From NCBI GenBank assembly GCA_016713335.1, contig JADJPH010000001.1, positions 1 to 18,642 on the forward strand: DNA of 18,642 nucleotides. The letters are read 5' to 3'. Shown here one piece after another: positions 1 to 8,824 of this stretch. The position numbers and the translations under genes are program-made. Position 1 is the first letter of the stretch; every line of letters starts with the position of its first letter. Below the pieces are notes generated by a model. The model ran no database searches. It was given only the letters and a program-made list of their open reading frames with translations, and was not told the DNA's origin. The DNA comes from Candidatus Fredericiella danica (GTDB lineage: Bacteria > Chloroflexota > Anaerolineae > Caldilineales > Caldilineaceae).

Positions 1-508
1 CGACGAAAGACCGCATCCCGCTGGCGCTGTCGGTGATGCGCTGCCAGCTGATCCGAGGCTGGTCAGGCCGGCAAACACCATGTTGCCGATGCGCCCGTGG
101 TAGGCATCTCGCTCTCGGCGCCGGCCATGCGAGCCGACGACGATATCGATTTTCCCGCATTAGGCTGTGGGAGCGTCGTGCTTGGCGGGGAAAGTACTCA
201 GGCGGGTAGGTGCCATCGGCGTCCAGGAAGGCCAGCAGCTCGCCATAAAGCGGCGAAACCGGTACCCCCCGCTGGCGCGCCGCGGCCCGCTGTTGACCGG
301 ATGCTGCACCACCGTCGCACCCGGCATATCGCGTACGATCTCGGCGGTCCGATCGGTGGAACCGTCGTCGACAATGATATAGCGCTCCAGTTGGCTTACG
401 CCGACGAGCAGTAGCTGGGGCCCCATCGCCAACACGTCCCATGATGGAGGCGATGCTATCTTCCTCGTTGGTCGGGGGTTACAATGGAGTGTAGTGCTTG
501 ATCGTCAT
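1..508 (-). pseudogene. Family 2 glycosyltransferase, frameshifted, 3' end beyond the window
   Basis: GT-A fold glycosyltransferase of the polyprenyl-phosphate mannose/glucose synthase type, expected to transfer a sugar from a nucleotide donor at the inner face of the membrane. Pieces in three minus-strand frames line up in family order: PTNEEDSIASIMGRV (nucleotide-binding start), YIIVDDGSTDRTAEIVRDM, then VVQHPVNSG, GELLAFLDADGTYPPEYF (DxD metal site), IDIVVGS, MAGAESEMPTT, GNMVFAGLTSL, and ITDSASGMRSF at the window edge. The best start is the ATG at 508-506. That frame soon meets a TAA, and at least four one-base shifts are needed to read through. The catalytic motifs look preserved, so sequencing indels are as likely as real inactivation. 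Acceptor and product cannot be inferred. The family call is firm, the exact start is not. Confidence 0.75.
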
Positions 509-635
509 CCTAATCTCGACAGAGCCGGATAGTCATAGAAACCCGGAAGAATTGCGCCAGGATCGATTTCCCCTTCCGCCTTTTCAAAGCAATTTCCCAG
601 CGCTGGTGTTCTTTTCACTCACGTTTCGCTGCGGG

Positions 636-660
636 ACTTCGTGTGCCTTCGTGGTGAACC
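636..660. repeat. Short intergenic-type repeat motif (CTTCGTG...CTTCGTGG)
   Basis: The plus strand carries two near-direct copies of CTTCGTG (at 638 and 647) followed by GTGAACC. From memory, similar 'CTTCGTG' strings recur in intergenic DNA of many environmental bacterial genomes. I see only this one occurrence in the window, so repeat status is inferred. Confidence 0.25.
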
Positions 661-934
661 ATCCAGCATTTTGATTACGCGCGGGTGGCGCGCCGACTGC
701 AGTGCTAGGGGCGGCATCAGGGTGACGACTGCGCCTGCGGCACCTGACTGCGCCTTTGCCCAGTACGAACAGCGACGTCTGTAACAATTGTGCGCTTGGC
801 GCCGATCCAGGTATCATCCTCGTGCAATGCCCTCAGCCGGCTGATGCCCGGCGCCAGCATTGGAAGCGACGGGTCATCGAAGTTGTGGTGGCAGCCGGGA
901 GTTTGCCCATAGGCGCAGTGTACACCGGTCGCCG

Positions 935-957
935 ACAGGGTGGAAATGCCGCCCTGT
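935..957. repeat. Inverted repeat with ACAGGG stem
   Basis: ACAGGGTGG at 935-943 pairs with CCGCCCTGT at 949-957 around a five-base loop (AAATG). One pair is G-T. The stem resembles the hairpin at 8851-8877 (GCACAGGGCGG / CCGCCCTGTGC), suggesting a dispersed palindromic family. No T-run follows, so a terminator role is not supported. Confidence 0.5.
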
Positions 958-1601
958 GCGGAGGACGGTGTGTTATGGGCATCGGAAGCTTATGTCGCGG
1001 CCGATTCTAATGAAGGCGGGCGGCAAGTCGGTGCCGGAGACGTGCAGGATGGCCTGATACATAAAGGTGCCGGCCCTTGCTGATGCCACCGGGCGTGGCG
1101 TGCATGAAACAACGCCTCGTCGGTGTAGCCCCTTCACCCAGGTGGATGGTACTGGCACGAAGCGCACAAGCCGCTGCCCTCGATCGCGGCCATCCCGTCC
1201 ATGCGCAGAATGGATTTATAGGCGATCGAGCGTAAGGCTACGCCCCCTGCAGTGTAGGCACTCAGCCGGTCTGGCGAACCGTTTGTTCCCAGGGCGTAGC
1301 GCATGGGGCTTGCGGCTTGCCGGTTCTGTTGTAGGGTTTTAGAACTGGCACTCCGCCGCCAACGCATCGTCCGGGGCGGAGGACCAAGCCTGACCCGGCA
1401 AGGGACCGCCCTGCGAAAGCTTTTCCAACACGACAGAAAACCGATAGGGTTGCGCTCCCGATGTACGCGATGAGGCGAGACACTTTGTCCGCAACGTTTG
1501 CTTTCCCGCACAGCCATTGTGAGAAGGGCGACTCGGCCTGGCCAGATGATGGGGAGACGATCCATCCATCCGGCGATCTCTGATGAACATGAGCCGGCTG
1601 C

Positions 1602-1630
1602 ATTGTAGACGGGTCGCAGCGCTTTGTCAA
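1602..1630 (-). promoter_or_regulatory. Sigma-70-type promoter, TTGACA-17-TACAAT
   Basis: On the minus strand TTGACA (1630-1625) is followed after exactly 17 bases by TACAAT (1607-1602). That is a perfect -35 and a five-of-six -10. Transcription would start near 1595 and run towards 1. It would feed the unresolved stretch at 1601-509 and possibly the GT2 at 508. It lies about 170 bases downstream of galE, so it may start a new transcription unit. Confidence 0.6.
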
Positions 1631-1797
1631 AGCGATCAGGGTTCTCTTATTCTAACATCGTCAGATTCACCAGAAACGTCGGAGAACCGTTTTAAGGCTG
1701 CCACATGAATAACGGGTATGGTTCACCAGGGAAACACGCCCGACAATGCACTTTGCTCGACAATGGCCTGGGCCAGGACACAGAGATCTGGCAGGCT

Positions 1798-2772
1798 TTA
1801 GGGTCCCGATACCCGTCAGGATGGGCCGAGTGCCAGCGCCAGGCGCTCGACGATGGCGTCAGGCGGTGTATTGAGGATCAGCCCAGTTCACGGCGGATGG
1901 CGTCGCTGCTGGCCACGAGCACGGCCGGATCGCCGGGGCGGCGCAGGCCGATCTCGACGGGGATGGGCAGGCCGGTGGCCTGGCGCACGGTCTCGACAAC
2001 TTCTTTGACGCTGAAGCCTGTACCGTTGCCGAGATTGCAGAATTGCGGCTGCCGCGGTCGAGGCGTACAGGGCGAGAATGTGCGCCTGGGCCAGGTCGAG
2101 CACGTGGACGTAGTCGCGCACGCAGGTGCCGTCGGGCGTGGGGTAGTCGTCGCCGAAGATGGTTACTTTTGCGCGTTTACCTCTGGCAACTTCTAGGATG
2201 ATGGGGATCAGATGCAACTCAGGGTGATGATCCTCGCCGCGCTCGGCGGAGGCGCCACAAGCGTTGAAGTAGCGCAGCGCGGCGAAGCGCAGACCGTAGA
2301 TGCGGTCCATCCAGTGCAGCAGACGCTCCAGGATGAATTTCGACTCGCCGTAGGGGCTGCCGGGCACGATGCGTTCGGTCTCGGCGATGGGCATATGTTC
2401 CGGCTGGTCGAAGAGGTTGGCGGTGGAGGAGAGGATGAAGCGCCGCACGTCGTGTTGCACCGCGGCCTGAAGCAGGTTCAGCCCATTCGTCACGTTGTCG
2501 CCAATGTAGAGGAAGGGGTTCTGCATCGACTCGCCGACCAGGTATGGGAAGCCGAAGTGCATGATGCCTTCAGGGCGATGCTCGGTAAAAAGCGCGTCGA
2601 GCGCGGCGCGGTCGGCCAGGTCGCCCTGGACGAAGGCCGCGTCCGGATGGACGGCGGCGCGATGGCCCTGGTAGAGATTGTCGAAGACGACAACCTGCTC
2701 GCCGCGGGCGATGAGTTGTTCGACGACGATGCTGCCGATGTAGCCGGCGCCGCCGGTGACGAGAATTTTCAT
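1798..2772 (-). CDS. galE: UDP-glucose 4-epimerase (GalE), frameshifted C-terminus
   Basis: Extended short-chain dehydrogenase that interconverts UDP-glucose and UDP-galactose with bound NAD, supplying galactose to glycan synthesis. The N-terminus MKILVTGGAGYIGS holds the GxxGxxG Rossmann motif (residues 7-13). The catalytic set is present: SST at 115-117 and YGESK with Tyr141 and Lys145. ALRYFNACGA and FGDDYPTPDGTCVRDYVHV follow in family order. Near 2045 the frame shifts. The C-terminus continues in the next frame as NLGNGTGFSVKEVVETV and RRPGDPAVLVASSDAIRRE, then shifts twice more through AWRWHSAHPDGYRD to about 1798. Repaired length is near 325 residues, normal for GalE. The start follows a weak AAGGGA. 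It lies 119 bases after the SIS gene, separated by a large palindrome. Identity is confident; substrate range (glucose versus GlcNAc) is not determined. Confidence 0.88.
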
Positions 2773-2794
2773 GGATGGGAGTCCCTTAACCTTA

Positions 2795-2898
2795 GGATTG
2801 ACTGCGTCGCTTGGGCCGGTCTCCGACCGTGCCCGCTTGATACTACCTCAATTCGACGAACACGGTCGGAGACCGGCCCGAGCGACGCGGGTCAATCC
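2795..2898. repeat. REP-like palindrome, copy 1 (two arms of about 37 bases)
   Basis: The left arm 2795-2831 and right arm 2861-2898 are near-perfect reverse complements; each holds the unit GGCCGGTCTCCGACCGTG. A 29-base spacer separates them. The structure spans the end of the SIS gene, whose stop is at 2892-2894, and most of the gap before galE. A hairpin this strong could end transcription or protect the 3' end of the upstream message. There is no T-run. Related copies lie at 5134-5193 and 14358-14387. Confidence 0.85.
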
Positions 2899-3524
2899 CG
2901 ATAGGCGTCGACGGTGCTAGCGAGCAGCAGGTTGTCGCTGGGCGGCGCTTGGCGGATGCGGTGGCGGAGGGCATAGAGCACGCTGTGGCAGATCACGGCG
3001 AAGGCGTCCTCGACCTGTTCCATGCTGACGCTGGGAATGTGGATGGCGACGTCGCTGTGTTCGGGTTGGGCGAGGCGGCCGCCATCAAAGCCGGCGAAGG
3101 CCAGGCGCTGTGCGCCGGCCTGGCCGGCCAGGGCCATTGCCATGAGCACGTTGGCCGAGTTGCCGCTGCCGCTGATGCCGATCACCAGGTCGCCCGGCTC
3201 GACGAAATTGCGCAGCTGTTCAGCCATGGCGACGTCATACCCTTCGTCGTTGCTCCAGGCCATCAGCGCGGGGACGTTGTCGACCAGTGCGATGGCGCGG
3301 AAGCGATGCCTGCCCGCGATGTTGGTGCCTTTGTTGAGGTCGCCGGCAAAATGGCTGGCAATCGCGCCGCTGCCGCCGTTCCCGCAGACGTAAACGCGCG
3401 AACGGCGCTGCCATGCATCAAAGAGCAGGTCCACCGCAGCGACAATTTGGGCGCTGGGAAGAGAAGCGATGAGGCGGGAAGTGGTGTCGAGATAGGTTTC
3501 AATCGGATGAAGGGAGTCAGTCAT
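2892..3524 (-). CDS. SIS-domain sugar-phosphate isomerase, GmhA-like
   Basis: Predicted cytoplasmic isomerase related to sedoheptulose-7-phosphate isomerase (GmhA), the first step to activated glycero-manno-heptose. The frame is intact: 210 residues from the ATG at 3524-3522, close to the usual GmhA size of 190-200. An in-frame ATG 17 codons upstream (3575) is possible, but the domain begins with TDSLHPIETYL. Phosphosugar-binding motifs are visible: CGNGGSGAIASHFAGDL from residue 47 and SGSGNSANVL from residue 118. The C-terminal helix (SMEQVEDAFAVICH, residues 167-180) resembles that of GmhA. No heptose kinase or guanylyl/adenylyl transferase is in the window, so the heptose pathway is inferred. 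Position between the BY-kinase and galE supports precursor supply for the glycan. A large palindrome covers its stop codon. Confidence 0.82.
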   Translation of the reverse strand: MTDSLHPIETYLDTTSRLIASLPSAQIVAAVDLLFDAWQRRSRVYVCGNGGSGAIASHFAGDLNKGTNIAGRHRFRAIALVDNVPALMAWSNDEGYDVAMAEQLRNFVEPGDLVIGISGSGNSANVLMAMALAGQAGAQRLAFAGFDGGRLAQPEHSDVAIHIPSVSMEQVEDAFAVICHSVLYALRHRIRQAPPSDNLLLASTVDAYRD

Positions 3525-3650
3525 GGAACGGGTAATTCTGATGAACAGCGGTGAATGCAAGCTTACCCGATGCATTCCTGCTCCTGAAGGGGACAGGAAT
3601 GACGAGTGCGCAGTTACAAAATCCGCGTAATCTGTGGCAAAGAATCCTCT

Positions 3651-5109
3651 TCAGCTCGAGCGGGGGAGCCAGCGACGCCAGCCTTGGGGTTGGATCCGGC
3701 GCTTGGACTTGGTTTTGCCGTCGTTACTGCCGTCGTCGCTGTAGTAGTTATGGTAGTAGTAATAGCCGCTGCCCTTGAGGTTGAGCCGGTTGAGTGCCAC
3801 TCCCAATACTTTGGCGCCGACTTTGTTGAGCGTTTCCTGCGCGCTAACAGCCCATTGACGCCGCGTGGCACCGGCGTCGATGATCAAGAGGACGCCGTCC
3901 ACCTGGCGGGCTAGCACGGGGGCGTCGGTGACGGCCAGGGCGGGCGGACTGTCGAAGAGGATGACGTCGGCGTGCTGGTAGAGGTCTTTGAGGAGCTCGC
4001 CGAAACGGGTGGAGCCGAGCAGCTCGGCCGGGTTGGGCGGCAGCGGCCCGGTGGTCAAGACGCTCAGGTTCTCGACCTGGGTTGGCTGCATGAACGGTGC
4101 AGCGGTCGGTGCACGTGCAGCAGCGTTGGTCAGGCCGACGGTGTTGGGCAACTGGAACAGGCGGTGAAGCGTCGGCCGGCGCAGGTCGCTGTCGACCAGC
4201 ACCACCCGTTGGCCTTGCTGGGCCATGACGACACCCAGGTTGGCCAACGTGGTGCTCTTGCCCTCGGTGGGGCTGGAGCTGGTGACTAACAACGAGCGCG
4301 GCGGGTTGTCCACGGCCGAGAAGAGCAGGTTGGTGCGCAGAACGCGATAAGCCTCGGCGTTGGGCGATTTGGGCTGCGAGACCGTCACCAGCCTTTCGGC
4401 CGCGGTCCCACCCTCGATGCGGGCGATGGTGCCGAGCGTGGCCAGATGGGTCGCAGCCTGGACGTCCTCCGGGGTCTTGATGGTGTCATCCAGGTAGTCC
4501 AGCGGCCTGGTAGCTGGCCAGCTTCTGCTCCAGCGCGGCGATCTGCATTTGGGTATCGGCGATCTGGCGGGCGCTGAACATGCCGGCCAACTGCGTTTGC
4601 AGCTCCTCGACACGCACCTTGGTGGCATCGATGTTGGTCTCAAGCTCCTGCAGTTGCTTGGTGACGAAGGCCTGGCGGTCGATCTGCTCACGCTCGGGCG
4701 CACTGGGGCTCTGCTCGATGAGCTGCCGCGCCAACTCCTGGGTCACGGCCTGGGCGCGCTCCGGGCTGGTGTCGACCACGTTGATCTCAAGCAGCTGGGT
4801 GTTGGGCACCAGCGTGACCGAGTATTGCGGCAGCCAGGTCAGGCCCAGAGCCTTCATCGCGCCCTGTTTGATCGCATCGCGTTTAGCGATCTCGGCGTAA
4901 GTCTGCGCAAGCTGCTGACCCAGGTAGATGTCGTTTCCTGTGGGGTTGGGGTTTTCGATCGTACTGCCGACGATCAGAGTCGTCTTGGAGTCGTAGATCG
5001 GCGCCTGCCGACTCGTCGCGATAAAGCTGGAGAGGGTGGCGACCGCGGTTGCCAAGAGAATCAGCCAGAGCCACTTGCGGATTGTGTTGAAGTATTGGCG
5101 AAGTTCCAT
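3651..5109 (-). CDS. Wzc/CapAB-like polysaccharide co-polymerase and BY-kinase, frameshift with internal deletion
   Basis: Membrane protein that couples chain-length control to tyrosine autophosphorylation in polysaccharide export. The N-terminal Wzz part starts MELRQYFNTIRKW with membrane segment 1 at about residues 13-33. An extracytoplasmic region and coiled coil follow, to LEQKLASYQ (near residue 201). The frame then breaks near 4505. Sequence resumes one frame over at LDYLDDTIKTPEDV, the cytoplasmic linker. The kinase domain is complete: Walker A SSSPTEGKSTT, Walker A' VVLVDSDLRRP, Walker B VILFDSPPAL, then GSGYYYYHNYYSDDG, a Tyr cluster expected to be autophosphorylated. About 55-60 residues that family members carry between these parts, including the proline-rich motif and membrane segment 2, are missing. 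The start has AGGA five bases upstream. Without segment 2 the kinase would sit on the wrong side, so as read the gene should not work. Confidence 0.88.
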
Positions 5110-5133
5110 CTTTTTCCTGTTCTTACCCCAACT

Positions 5134-5193
5134 AGCTCGGGCCGGTCTCCGACCGTGCCGCTGGCGGGCACGGTCGGAGACCGGGCCTGAGCT
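5134..5193. repeat. REP-like palindrome, copy 2
   Basis: The left arm 5134-5159 and right arm 5167-5193 form a long GC-rich hairpin with a seven-base loop; one arm has a small insertion. It uses the same GGCCGGTCTCCGACCGTGCC unit as copy 1. It fills the gap between the stop of the PD40 surface protein (5203) and the start of the BY-kinase gene (5109), and could terminate transcription or stabilise the message. Confidence 0.85.
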
Positions 5194-5202
5194 CAGTGGG
5201 GG

Positions 5203-7415
5203 TCTATTTGATCACCGGATCCCCAGTCGCCATACGGGCTGTCGAGCAGGCGGCGCTGGCCGGTGCCGTCGGCGTTCATGACCCAGAGCTGGCGCGGCCG
5301 GTTTCACGGTTCGAGTAGAAGACGATCTGGCTGCCGTCGGGCGACCATGGGGTGCTTGTCCCATTCCCACGAGTTGAAGGTCAACCGCTGCGGGTTGGTG
5401 CCGTCGACGTTCATGACGTAGAGCTCGTCGTTGCCGCTTTCGGTCGAGACGAAGGCGATCTGGTCGCCGCGCGGCGACCAGGCCGGGTCAAAGGAGGAGC
5501 CTTTTTCGAAGGCCGTCAGACCAGTCACCTGACCAGACGCCGGTCCTTTTAAAGATCTGTAATCTGGTTGGGGTCTGGCTGGACCAGCACCCGCCTGGCC
5601 GTCGGGTGAGAGCGACTCTTCCTCCCATCCCAGCCGGTGCGGATAGTCCTGGGTGAGCCAGAACTGCACCGCGGTGCCGCAGCCATCAGGCGAGTTGACG
5701 CAGGCCGGGTCCATGACGAAGAGCGTGGGGTCGCCCAGGCGGTCCGACCAGAAGACAATCTTACTGCGCAGGCTTTCAGGGATATTGCCGGGCGGGATGG
5801 TGGCCGTCGGGTGGGCGAGAGGAGGGTGACCGGCACCAACAAAGGAGCGGGGTGGCTGCCGGCGTAAAGGTGGCGGTCACCAAATTGGGCGGCGTCGGCG
5901 TCAGGGTGCCGATGGTCAGGGCGGCGATGGTGGGGTAGCGCGCAGGTATTCGGCGGTGGCGGCGTTGACGGGCGTAGCGGTTTTGCGCAACGAGCACGGC
6001 CCGCCGGCGTGGCGGTGGCCACCACGGCGGCAGCGCAGTCGGCGGCCCCTCCAGCGCTACGCGCGTGGCCTGGGCAATGGCCTGGGCTACTGCAGCGGCC
6101 GCGTTGGCCGGCGTGGGCGTGTTGGTCACGACGACAAATGTGGCGGTCGGCGTAGCGGTGACCAGGTTGGCCGGCGTAGGGGTAAAGGTGCCGGTAGTCA
6201 GGGCGACGGCGGTGGCACAGAGGGCCCTGTCTCGTCGCCTCAGCATCGTTAGCCGGCGTGGTCGTGGCGGTGACGACAGGCGGTAGCCCAGCGAGCAGAC
6301 GCGCGGCGTCCGCCGTAGCGGAATTGGCCGCAGTTGGCGTGGCGGTGACGAAGTTGGGCGGGGTGGGGGTGGCGGTGCCAATCTCGGTAGCCTGGGCCGT
6401 GGCCTGCTCGACGATGGCGGCGGCGGTCAGGACATTCTCGGGCGTGGGGTGCTGGTGACGACGACAAAGTCCCCGGTGGGCAAAGGCGGCGGGGGTGGCA
6501 GGCCGGCCCGGTGACGATCAACAAGCCGGGGCCGGGGCCGAGGTCGCAGGGCCGCCAGCCGGTGTCCCAGGAGAAGAAGTCGTCGCCGCCGGCTTCGGGG
6601 CCATCCAGGCGGAAGGCGATGGAGGTCTGGCCGTCGATCAGCGCTTGCTGGAGCAGGCTGAGCTGGTCAACGCTCAACACGAACTGGTTGGTGGCCTGCG
6701 GCGTCAGGCCAGCCTGGTTCAGGGGCGGCAGGATGGACTGTAACACGGGGGCGTTGTGGATGTCCTGGAAGCTCTTGCGGCTCCAATCGGTGTTGATCTG
6801 CGGATCAAGCCAGCGCACTTCCCAGACGCCGCTGCCTGCGCGGTTCAAGCGCTCGTCGTCTAGGCCGGTGAGCGAAAGCGCAGCGTAGCGGATAGATGCG
6901 CCGCGCGGCACTCGAGAGAGGTCGAACTGGATGGCGCCGTGGAAGACCTGACCTTGCACGGTGCCGGTGTGCAGGAAGGAGTCGCCGAAATGGTTGCCGC
7001 GCGCTTCTTGACTTGCCACCCAGCCCACCTGGCCGGCGGCTGGAGTGACACGGATCATGGCCTCATCAGGCGCCAGGGTCGGCGTGGCCAGCGGCGCGGC
7101 GGGCGCGGGTGTGGCCGCCGTGGGGGCAGGCGCCTGCTCGGCGCTTGAGACAAAGGCTGGGTCGGGTGTGGGAAACGCAACGGAGGTTTCGGCTGTCAGA
7201 GGGGTCGGTGTATCGCCGGCGCCCTGACCGGCGTTTGGTTCGTTCGAGGCTGGGGCTGGCGGCGCGGTCACAATGCGGATCAGCTGGAATACAGTTGCGA
7301 TGGCCAGCAAGACAACGATACCCCAGATGAGCGGTCGCCAGGGTACGCGTTGGCTTGACCGGGCGGAAGCCGGTTGGCGATTGGGGTCGTTTGGGGTCGG
7401 ATCGGTCTGTGTCAT
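5203..7415 (-). CDS. Membrane-anchored surface protein: CBM96/DNRLRE-like domain, TP-rich repeats, PD40 propeller (frameshifted)
   Basis: Predicted cell-surface protein of about 735 codons. From the ATG at 7415 there is a short cytoplasmic head, one membrane segment (about residues 28-48) and a Pro/Thr/Ala linker (50-118). A beta-sandwich domain follows at about 118-290, with FHGAIQFDLSRVPRGASIRY and SFQDIHNAPVLQSILPP typical of CBM96/DNRLRE folds. Next come imperfect TP-rich repeats (about 5850-6490). The C-terminus holds TolB-type PD40 blades such as FDPAWSPRGDQIAFVS and ELYVMNVDGTNPQRLTF, then DGSQIVFYSN, and ends near 5203 (WDPVIK with one repaired base). The first 290 residues are intact; the repeats and propeller need several frameshifts. 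Position before the BY-kinase suggests a surface or glycan-associated role. Function is unknown; a start at 7466 is possible. Confidence 0.7.
5850..6490 (-). repeat. Degenerate coding repeats with TPTP-PNLVTAT motifs
   Basis: On the minus strand the encoded motif recurs about four times in changing frames: GTATPTPPNFVTATPT, GTFTPTPANLVTATPT, VVVTNTPTPANAAAAVAQA and GTLTPTPPNLVTAT. At DNA level the units share GGCG.CGGCGTAGGGGT-like strings and vary in length. Such Thr-Pro repeats act as extended surface linkers and often vary in number. Repetition also makes the region prone to assembly error, which may explain the dense frameshifts. Confidence 0.6.
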
Positions 7416-7667
7416 GAGTCTATCACCGGCGCAAGACAGGGCCGGGCTTCGAGTCCGGGCAGGCAACGCCCGCCGATCAGACTGGCGCGCGCCTCAGAGT
7501 TAACAATCAATTGACTCCGCCTCGTTGGGGAGAGTGGGTGCTGCGTTTCTGCCAAATGGCCTTAGAAGGAGCATCCAAGGAACGTAGTCTACTATGGAAA
7601 GGTCAATCCGGGCAAATCCAGTATCGTTCAAAGATAAATACAGAAACCGTCAACCAGAATCCGTGAG
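7416..7667. other. Intergenic gap between the surface protein and nucleotidyltransferase genes
   Basis: About 250 bases with no gene or RNA I can recognise. It is less GC-rich near 7500-7660. On the minus strand there are TTGAC-containing strings (for example near 7600 and 7650), but none has a convincing -10 box at the right distance, so I do not call a promoter. Confidence 0.4.
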
Positions 7668-8824
7668 TTAACTGCGGAGGGCGATGGCTTCTTGAAGGCC
7701 GATGGCCCATCGATATGGGTACGACAACAAAATCGGGAAGCTCTGGGGGAGATCGTAGCGTTCGCGCATGTAGGCTGGTGTGGGAAAAAGGTTCGACAGG
7801 GCGAATTCGGCCCGCGAACGCCAATCGGGCAGGCTGGATAGATCGTCCCAGAAGCGTTGCGCCACTGGGCGATGGCCTTTGGTGAGCCGTTGAAGACTAC
7901 AGCCTCGGCCGGCGAGGGGTGTAGCTGGGCGAGGCGCTGCATGGCATTATCGGGCACGGGCACTGACCACATCGCCAGCACCTGGCCCAATACCTGTTGC
8001 AACGGCAGCACCAGGTCGAAAGCCTGAGCCTTGGTCAGGATCACATCCCAATCCAGGCGGTCCCGATAGACGTGCAATACCTGGGCTACGTCATGCTGCC
8101 ACAGGAGCACCGGCTGGTCGCCGCGGCCGTGATGAAAGGCTAGATGGGCGCAAAGGTGGAGTAACTGCGCTTCGGGACCCAGGATCAGAGCGATGACTCC
8201 GCCCAAATGGGCAGGCTGGGCTGTTTGCCAGAGCCAATTGTTGTCTATTGTGCGTTGATGATGCGGAGAGTCCAGCAGGTCCCAATGGATCTCAAGTAGA
8301 TTTCTGGCGGGCGGCGGCCCAACGAGCAGCAACTCGTTCTCGTAGTCCAGAGTGGTGCCGGTGCGGGGCTCGATTGAACCGACTGTCCACCCCAGGCATG
8401 TGAACCTATCGAGCGATAGGTTCACATGCTCTCGGCGCACTAGCACGTCCAGGTCCGACATAGGGCGCAGGGCAATATCACCGTAAACCACGCCAGCCAG
8501 GGCCGCGCCCTTGAGCACGATGGCGGGAATGTCCGCCACTTCCAACGTTGCTAGGATGGTGGTCAGCTCGCGCAGACGCAGGCGGTTCTGTACGGCAGTG
8601 AAGGCATAGACGTCGTGCAACGCTCGTTCGACCGGCGGCGGGCATACGCCGCAAGTGCGAGCTACGGTATACAACAACGGCGCAACGCGTGCGTGCTCGG
8701 CCTGTCCGAGCATCCCCTGCCAGTCGCTGGCGGTCTCCAGATATGGATGCCTGGCATCCGGATAGTCCGGAGCGCCCAAGCACTGTGGCTGCCATCGACA
8801 GCCCAGCCAGGCCAGCAAGGTCAC
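7668..8824 (-). CDS. NTP_transf_5-family nucleotidyltransferase, one frameshift
   Basis: Member of the uncharacterised nucleotidyltransferase family PF14907, found in polysaccharide and peptide-modification clusters; its substrate is unknown. Repaired length is about 385 residues. Numbering from the GTG at 8824, the core is IPAIVLKGAALAGVVYGD (about 100-117) and RPMSDLDVLV (about 121-130), whose DLD is the expected metal-binding pair. A helical region with HLCAHLAFHHGRGDQPV follows. The frame breaks near 7868; the C-terminus continues as WDDLSSLPDWRSRAEFALSNL and PTPAYMRERYDL to TAA at 7668-7670. I prefer the GTG because it overlaps the upstream stop as GTGA and has GGAGGTGG 12 bases before it; an ATG at 8938 would lie deep inside the upstream gene. 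The overlap suggests translational coupling with the Cys-rich PqqD gene. Confidence 0.82.
8396..8429. repeat. Perfect 16-bp inverted repeat inside a coding region
   Basis: GCATGTGAACCTATCG at 8396-8411 is followed after two bases (AG) by its exact reverse complement at 8414-8429. It lies inside the nucleotidyltransferase gene and encodes HVNLSLDRFTC (about residues 133-143). The reading frame is open and the protein aligns without a gap, so it does not look like an insertion. The RNA would fold into a 16-pair stem with a minimal loop. Confidence 0.9.

Larger units (their letters stand above)
509..1601 (-). other. About 1.1 kb without a recognisable gene
   Basis: No open frame here matches a family I recognise on either strand. 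A good minus-strand promoter lies just upstream (1602-1630), so a transcribed gene is expected. Possible minus-strand starts are the ATG codons at 1590 and 1565. The latter begins MDRLPIIWPGRVALLTMAV, which could be the first membrane segment of a glycosyltransferase-like protein, but the frame loses sense within about 100 bases and no domain follows. Near 636-660 and 935-957 there are repeat-like intergenic sequences. The stretch is either a badly frameshifted gene or non-coding. Confidence 0.4.

Noticed and set aside
1134..1630. Overlapping minus-strand frames of 83-143 codons as real proteins
   Set aside because: Three frames are open over the same stretch and none has a recognisable domain; the composition is typical of high-GC shadow frames.
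2212..2904. Plus-strand open frame of 230 codons
   Set aside because: It is antisense to galE, whose minus-strand motifs are unmistakable.
2949..3554. Plus-strand open frame of 201 codons
   Set aside because: It mirrors the SIS isomerase gene and has a composition typical of a shadow frame.
4549..5190. Plus-strand open frame of 213 codons
   Set aside because: It is antisense to the Wzz part of the BY-kinase gene and runs into the REP-like palindrome.
5850..6490. CRISPR array
   Set aside because: The repeats are imperfect, encode Thr-Pro motifs and lack constant repeats with unique spacers. I saw no cas gene.
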